A stretch of 64,000 nt of DNA, taken from assembly GCA_964036195.1 (NCBI GenBank), contig OZ038456.1, forward strand, positions 24,963,792 through 25,027,791, read 5' to 3'. The notes beneath the pieces were generated by a model, which worked only from the letters and a program-made list of their open reading frames with translations, made no database searches and was not told where the DNA came from. This DNA is from Sphaerolaimus hirsutus (taxonomy: Eukaryota; Nematoda; Chromadorea; Monhysterida; Sphaerolaimidae). The position numbers and the translations under genes were made by a program. This document shows, in pieces, positions 61,364 through 64,000 of the stretch (position 1 is the first letter of the stretch; each line of letters starts with the position of its first letter).

Positions 61364-62340
61364 CAATGTATTACCTATTGTGTGTGTTACATTGACTCGC
61401 TGCCCGCGACCCGCTTGCATCAGATCAAAAATATTTATTGACGTGTCGCACGCCACAATTATGCACGTGTCTGTAAGGCCTATTGGCATTGATTGTGTGG
61501 GTAAATTAATTAAGAACAATGCATTCAACTTCAAAACTCAATGTCTCGGTCATTTCTCAGCCGATTTTCACCAATGAACACTTAAAATGATCAGAATCAC
61601 ATGGAGATTGCATTTTTATGTTCAGATTATTAAGAATTTGGTAAACTCATGGTAATCATGACAGACAAATCGCCAATATACTACAGACAAAACGCCAATG
61701 CAACACAGACAAAACCCCAATGGATCACAGACAAATGTCAATGCAACACAGACAAAACGTGAATGCAACACAGACAAAACACCAGTGGATCACAGACAAA
61801 ATGCTTTGGCACTTTGCTGTGTTGCATTGGTGTTTTGTCTGTGTTGCATTGGTGTTTTGTCTGTAGTATATTGGCGATTTGTCTGTCATGATTACCATGA
61901 GTTTACCAAATTCTTAATGATCTGAACATAAAAATGCAATCTCCATGTGATTCTGATGATTTTAAGTGTTCATTGGTGAAAATCGGCTGAGAAATGGCCA
62001 AGAAATTGAGTTTTGAAGTTGCATGCATTGTTCTTCGTTTACCCACGCAATCGATAATCAATGCCAATAGGCCTAACAGACGCATGCATAATTGTAGCGT
62101 GCCACACGTCAATAAATATTTTTGAACTGATGCAAGCAGTGTTCTTGCATCACAATAAATAAAAAGAAATATCAAACACATTCCCATGGCCCAACAGATG
62201 CCCCAATAGTGTAATTAGATATTTTGTATGGAGGACTACATCATCCCATGTTATAAAAGTCGGGCTGAAGTAGTCCTCCGGATGGAGTAGTCCTCGAGGG
62301 CTATATCAACCCAGGGGGTAAGAAGTCCATGGGGGGATAG
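61233..62340. mobile_element. 1.1-kb palindromic element with ACAGACAAAACGCCAATGC repeats
   Basis: Ends ATATCCCCCACGGACTTCTT / AAGAAGTCCATGGGGGGATA. The inverted arms include GATATAGTCCTC, 'aaaatatttattgacgtgt', 'cattcaacttcaaaactca', 'acacttaaaatgatcagaat' and 'accatgagtttaccaaattc'. The centre (61660-61885) is a minisatellite of ACAGACAAAACGCCAATGCA-type units, itself mirrored. A TA dinucleotide run at 61335-61362 breaks the left arm. Confidence 0.75.
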
Positions 62341-62364
62341 GGTACATAAGCTGTTTCTACCTGC

Positions 62365-62408
62365 CGTTCCATTGAAGGTGCCATTCTATTATAAGAAATA
62401 CGGTAATA
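62365..62408. mobile_element. TACCGTATT end with TTCTATTATAAG repeats
   Basis: GCCGTTCCATTGAAGGTGCC, ATTCTATTATAAGAAATACG then GTA: a right end of the GTTCTATTGGAG type. The partner end was not found. Confidence 0.45.
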
Positions 62409-62695
62409 AATTATGAAATTATCCCTAGGTTTTATTCATTAAATTACAGTAAGATTCTGCACTAATTAACTTTGCGTTCCGCCCAGTATACCAACAAAGA
62501 TAAAAATACCTATAACCATCAATAATGTCTTCACATTGTTGTCAATCTGAAATTATCTCATTCAACCAGTATTTTCCCATGATCTGAATTACTTTTATTT
62601 GATCATTCATTTGGTTTTTGTAAAATGTGAGACCCATCCACCGGCAGACACACATGCCAATAAAAAGTGAAATTCACATGTAAAGAAATTAAAAC
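62409..62695. other. Gene-free stretch
   Basis: AT-rich; nothing recognised. Confidence 0.35.
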
Positions 62696-63126
62696 TACCG
62701 TATTACCTCGAATTTCCCCCCCCCCCCTTGAATTAACCCCCCTCCCCCCCCCTTCGAATAAACCCCCCCTCAAAATGGGCTGGGGAAATAATAAACCCCC
62801 CTCGAAATACCCCCCCTCCGGAATGATGCACATCATGTATGCAATGTACATGATGTATTTATTACTACTTATTTGCATCGCAGCTACTCTTATATGCTCA
62901 TTTGTGTACAGATGTACATCTATAGCCCCAATATAACCTATATTCTCACATTTATTACTGTTTTTGTGTAAGAAATAGCGTATTCTTTACAACGAATTCC
63001 ACGAAATTTTCTGGCAAAATAATAACCCCCCCCCCTCGAATAACCCCCCCCCCTCGAATTAACCCCCCTCAAATTTTGCTGGCGAAATAATAAACCCCCA
63101 TGGGGGTATTTCGAGGTAATACGGTA
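62696..63126. mobile_element. G-run TACCGTATT element, family B, complete
   Basis: 431 bp, collinear with 52396-52881: same ends, the 'catgtatgcaatgtacatga' block, TTTGCATCGCAGCTAC, TCTATAGCCCCAATAT and GGCGAAATAATAAACCCCCA. Confidence 0.75.
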
Positions 63127-63155
63127 CTTTAAATGTATCATATAGTCGTATTACC

Positions 63156-63415
63156 TACCGTATTTCTTCGAAATACCCCCAGAGGGTTTATTTTTTCCGA
63201 GTGAGAATTTTCTGAGATGTATTTCGAGGGGGTTATTCGAGGGGGGTTTATTATTTATCCACTATTTTTTTGAACTCCCAGTACTAATGACGTATGCAGA
63301 CAACTTCAATAATTTTCACTAGAAAAATTCAATAAAAACCACTATGTATAAGAGTCTACAGTCTTATACATAAGTATGCACATTTTGAGGGGGGTATTTC
63401 AAGGAAATACAGCAT
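63156..63415. mobile_element. G-run TACCGTATT element
   Basis: TACCGTATTTCTTCGAAATA with CCCCCAGAGGGTTTATTTTT at left; TTTTGAGGGGGGTATTTCAA then GGAAATAC at right. A short interior with GTCTACAGTCTTATACATAA. Confidence 0.55.
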
Positions 63416-64000
63416 ATACAATCGTAGGCATACTGCAAAGGAGTGAACCCCCTAGAGATGGTCTGTGTTTTTAGCCATCCTTTGTAAATGTATACTCGCG
63501 TCGTAATACGAGTATACGAGGGAAACGAGATTAATGAAATCTTCCCGATAGACCTAGAAATTAAAAAACTATCGATATATTTTACGTTAATAATGTTGGA
63601 AGAGTTCATGTTTCCTAAACAAGAATGATTTTGCTCGTTTTGCAATGATTAGGTTTTTGTTTACACAACTCTATCCGTATATCTTTCTTTATCTGCTTGT
63701 GGGTTTAGGATACATACCTGTTATTTTGGCACTCTGCCGCGTATATCTAACATTACGGTTCGATTTGAAACTTTGTCTTTGAGTTGAGAATGCAAAAATG
63801 GCTTGTTCTCACATCACATGGTCGCAGAAAGTAATATTGACCATGAACTGAGCGAAAATCATCTGTCTAAACTTCAACGTGAGACATAAGTATTAGGAAT
63901 TAAGTCCAACAACATTGGGGAGTGTCATGTCCGCCCTGTATACGCGACTCCACCTCTTTATTTTAAAAATGTTTTTCTTTTTGTGAAAGTGCATATTTTA
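63416..64000. other. Window end, no supported feature
   Basis: AT-rich with a few short ORFs. The 93-codon ORF at 63364-63645 partly overlaps a repeat end and has no family signal. Confidence 0.35.

Noticed and set aside
1..64000. tRNA, rRNA or spliced-leader RNA genes
   Set aside because: I looked for T-loop/acceptor pairs and conserved rRNA words and found only the Gypsy primer binding site. A covariance-model search would be the decisive test.

Overview
The window is AT-rich metazoan nuclear DNA dominated by transposable elements. It shows short GT-AG introns (many about 60 bp), LTR retrotransposons of the BEL/Pao and Ty3/Gypsy types, many hAT, mariner and Harbinger-like non-autonomous elements, and about 1.1 kb of TTAGGC-type telomere-like repeat. 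TTAGGC is the nematode telomere unit, and BEL/Pao elements with an envelope are well known from nematodes, so a nematode is the best guess. Nothing here fixes the species.

Layout. 1-17.6 kb: repeats only. These are GC-rich GGCGCC elements, G-run elements with TACCGTATT ends, a solo BEL LTR (4177-5472), a 1.14 kb palindrome (7278-8416), a coding-free LTR element with apparently identical LTRs (8671-10959), a mariner MITE (12240-12665), a hAT element with its target duplication (13267-14321) and a roughly 125-bp satellite (15.6-17.4 kb). 17.6-24.3 kb: a 5'-truncated BEL/Pao element on the minus strand whose RNase H, integrase and envelope-like regions lie in one open frame. 24.4-26 kb: a dUTPase-like ORF divergent from a two-exon CxxC/CxxC gene. 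26.2-28.0 kb: AAATGT repeats, then the telomere-like array, then a GC-rich block.

29.1-40.0 kb is the gene-bearing part. On the minus strand are an 11-exon gene for a putative membrane protein (Cys-rich repeat ectodomain, Thr-rich stalk, one membrane span, long GAQAGHG tail), a four-exon small secreted protein, a six-exon secreted protein and a two-exon Kazal-like secreted protein. The Kazal-like start codon overlaps that of a divergent plus-strand gene. That plus-strand gene contains an intron that is almost exactly one copy of a dispersed short inverted-repeat element, which is an introner-like arrangement. A second plus-strand Cys-containing gene follows.

40.7-46.4 kb: a decayed Ty3/Gypsy element on the minus strand, with gag broken by a hAT insertion, no integrase, and a tRNA-type primer binding site. 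46.5-64 kb: mostly repeats again, including three hAT elements nested inside one another (58.2-59.9 kb), a 1.1 kb palindrome (61.2-62.3 kb) and one short signal-peptide ORF (54.3 kb). Apart from the cluster of small secreted or membrane proteins at 29-40 kb, the genes show no joint pathway. All exon models come from reading splice sites and phase by eye.
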